This document shows, piece after piece, positions 35,892 to 36,006 of a DNA stretch of 36,006 nt. The stretch comes from Clostridium sp. GTDB lineage: Bacteria; Bacillota; Clostridia; Clostridiales; Clostridiaceae. Made by a program: the position numbers and the translations under genes. Location of the stretch: NCBI GenBank assembly GCA_015058405.1, contig SVCL01000140.1, forward strand, positions 1-36,006, in the 5' to 3' direction. Every line of letters starts with the position of its first letter. Positions within the stretch are counted from its first letter, which is position 1. The notes under the pieces are model-generated. The model was not told where the DNA came from, made no database searches, and saw only the letters and a program-made list of their open reading frames with translations.

Positions 35892-35987
35892 TATATATCA
35901 AGGTCTCTAAGACCAAGATTTTTTATATCACTCAAATTTTTCAGTATCATTTTTGCCTCTTTGGATAAAACTAATAGTATATACATA

Positions 35988-36006
35988 AACTAATTAGTTG
36001 CACTAA
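35988..36006. repeat. overlapping palindromes at the right edge
   Basis: AACTAATTAGTT (35988-35999) is a perfect 12-bp palindrome. It overlaps TTAGT-TGC-ACTAA (35994-36006), arms of five with a three-base centre. The shape resembles operators of MarR-type repressors. The site is cut by the window end, so it may be longer. Confidence 0.35.

Larger units (their letters stand above)
35750..36006. other. gene-free control region upstream of the cluster
   Basis: Together with 35683-35749 this makes more than 300 bases without a convincing gene. It is T-rich on the plus strand and holds an inverted repeat AGGGTTAA/TTAACCCT (35867-35874 and 35884-35891), a small GGTCT/AGACC hairpin (35901-35913), and two overlapping palindromes at the window edge. 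Neither strand shows a reading frame with a proper ribosome site. Confidence 0.5.

Noticed and set aside
35891..35986. 31-codon minus-strand frame (MYILLVLSKEAKM...)
   Set aside because: The composition is protein-like and it could be a gene remnant, but it lacks a ribosome site, its start abuts an in-frame stop, and its end overlaps an inverted repeat.
35778..35993. 71-codon plus-strand frame in the control region
   Set aside because: It is Phe/Ile-rich from T-rich DNA, has no ribosome site and covers the inverted repeats.
1..36006. CRISPR arrays, tRNA or rRNA genes, insertion sequences, prophage
   Set aside because: I saw no regular direct repeats, no tRNA-like cloverleaf sequence, no transposase and no phage genes. 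The repeated stretches in the NRPS genes are homologous A, C and PCP domains.

Overview
The window is AT-rich, Gram-positive DNA, almost certainly a spore-forming Clostridium (sensu stricto) chromosome. The signs are the low-GC codon use, purine-rich ribosome sites, occasional GTG and TTG starts, the prkA-yhbH-spoVR sporulation gene trio, a rubrerythrin and a short Firmicutes-type PssA.

Left part (1-10.4 kb), ordinary backbone: the tail of an unidentified gene, a YgiQ-family radical SAM protein, a small membrane protein, a YegS/DagK-type lipid kinase, phosphatidylserine synthase, two small proteins of unknown function, rubrerythrin, then spoVR, yhbH and prkA on the minus strand. Several good promoters and hairpin terminators are readable.

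Right part (10.6-35.7 kb), a biosynthetic gene cluster: twelve tightly packed minus-strand genes. They appear to run as one transcript from an extended -10 promoter near 35.74 kb to a terminator at 10.47-10.51 kb. Two giant enzymes form one assembly line. The first is (half C)-A1-PCP-C-A2-PCP. The second is C-A3-PCP-KS-AT-ACP-C-A4-PCP-reductase. The A2 pocket reads as the canonical threonine code and A4 as an asparagine-type code; A1 and A3 are not assignable. The AT looks malonyl-specific, there is no ketoreductase, and release is by a thioester reductase rather than a thioesterase.

Downstream are a PabA/PabB pair with the PabB lysine signature, a stand-alone AroQ-type mutase, a small BacA-like (prephenate decarboxylase-like) protein and a class I aminotransferase. 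No ADC lyase (PabC) and no PapC-type dehydrogenase is present. The simplest reading is a dedicated route from chorismate to 4-amino-4-deoxychorismate, then 4-amino-4-deoxyprephenate, then a decarboxylated and possibly non-aromatic 4-aminocyclohexadienyl pyruvate, then the amino acid, which the NRPS would incorporate. Three GNAT acetyltransferases, one HDAC-fold amidohydrolase and an MFS exporter suggest acetyl protection and deprotection plus export.

The combination predicts a peptide-ketide of the form X1-Thr-X3-(C2)-Asn, released reductively. I do not recognise it as a known Clostridium product. The pathway and product are inference; the domains, motifs and gene order are read from the sequence.
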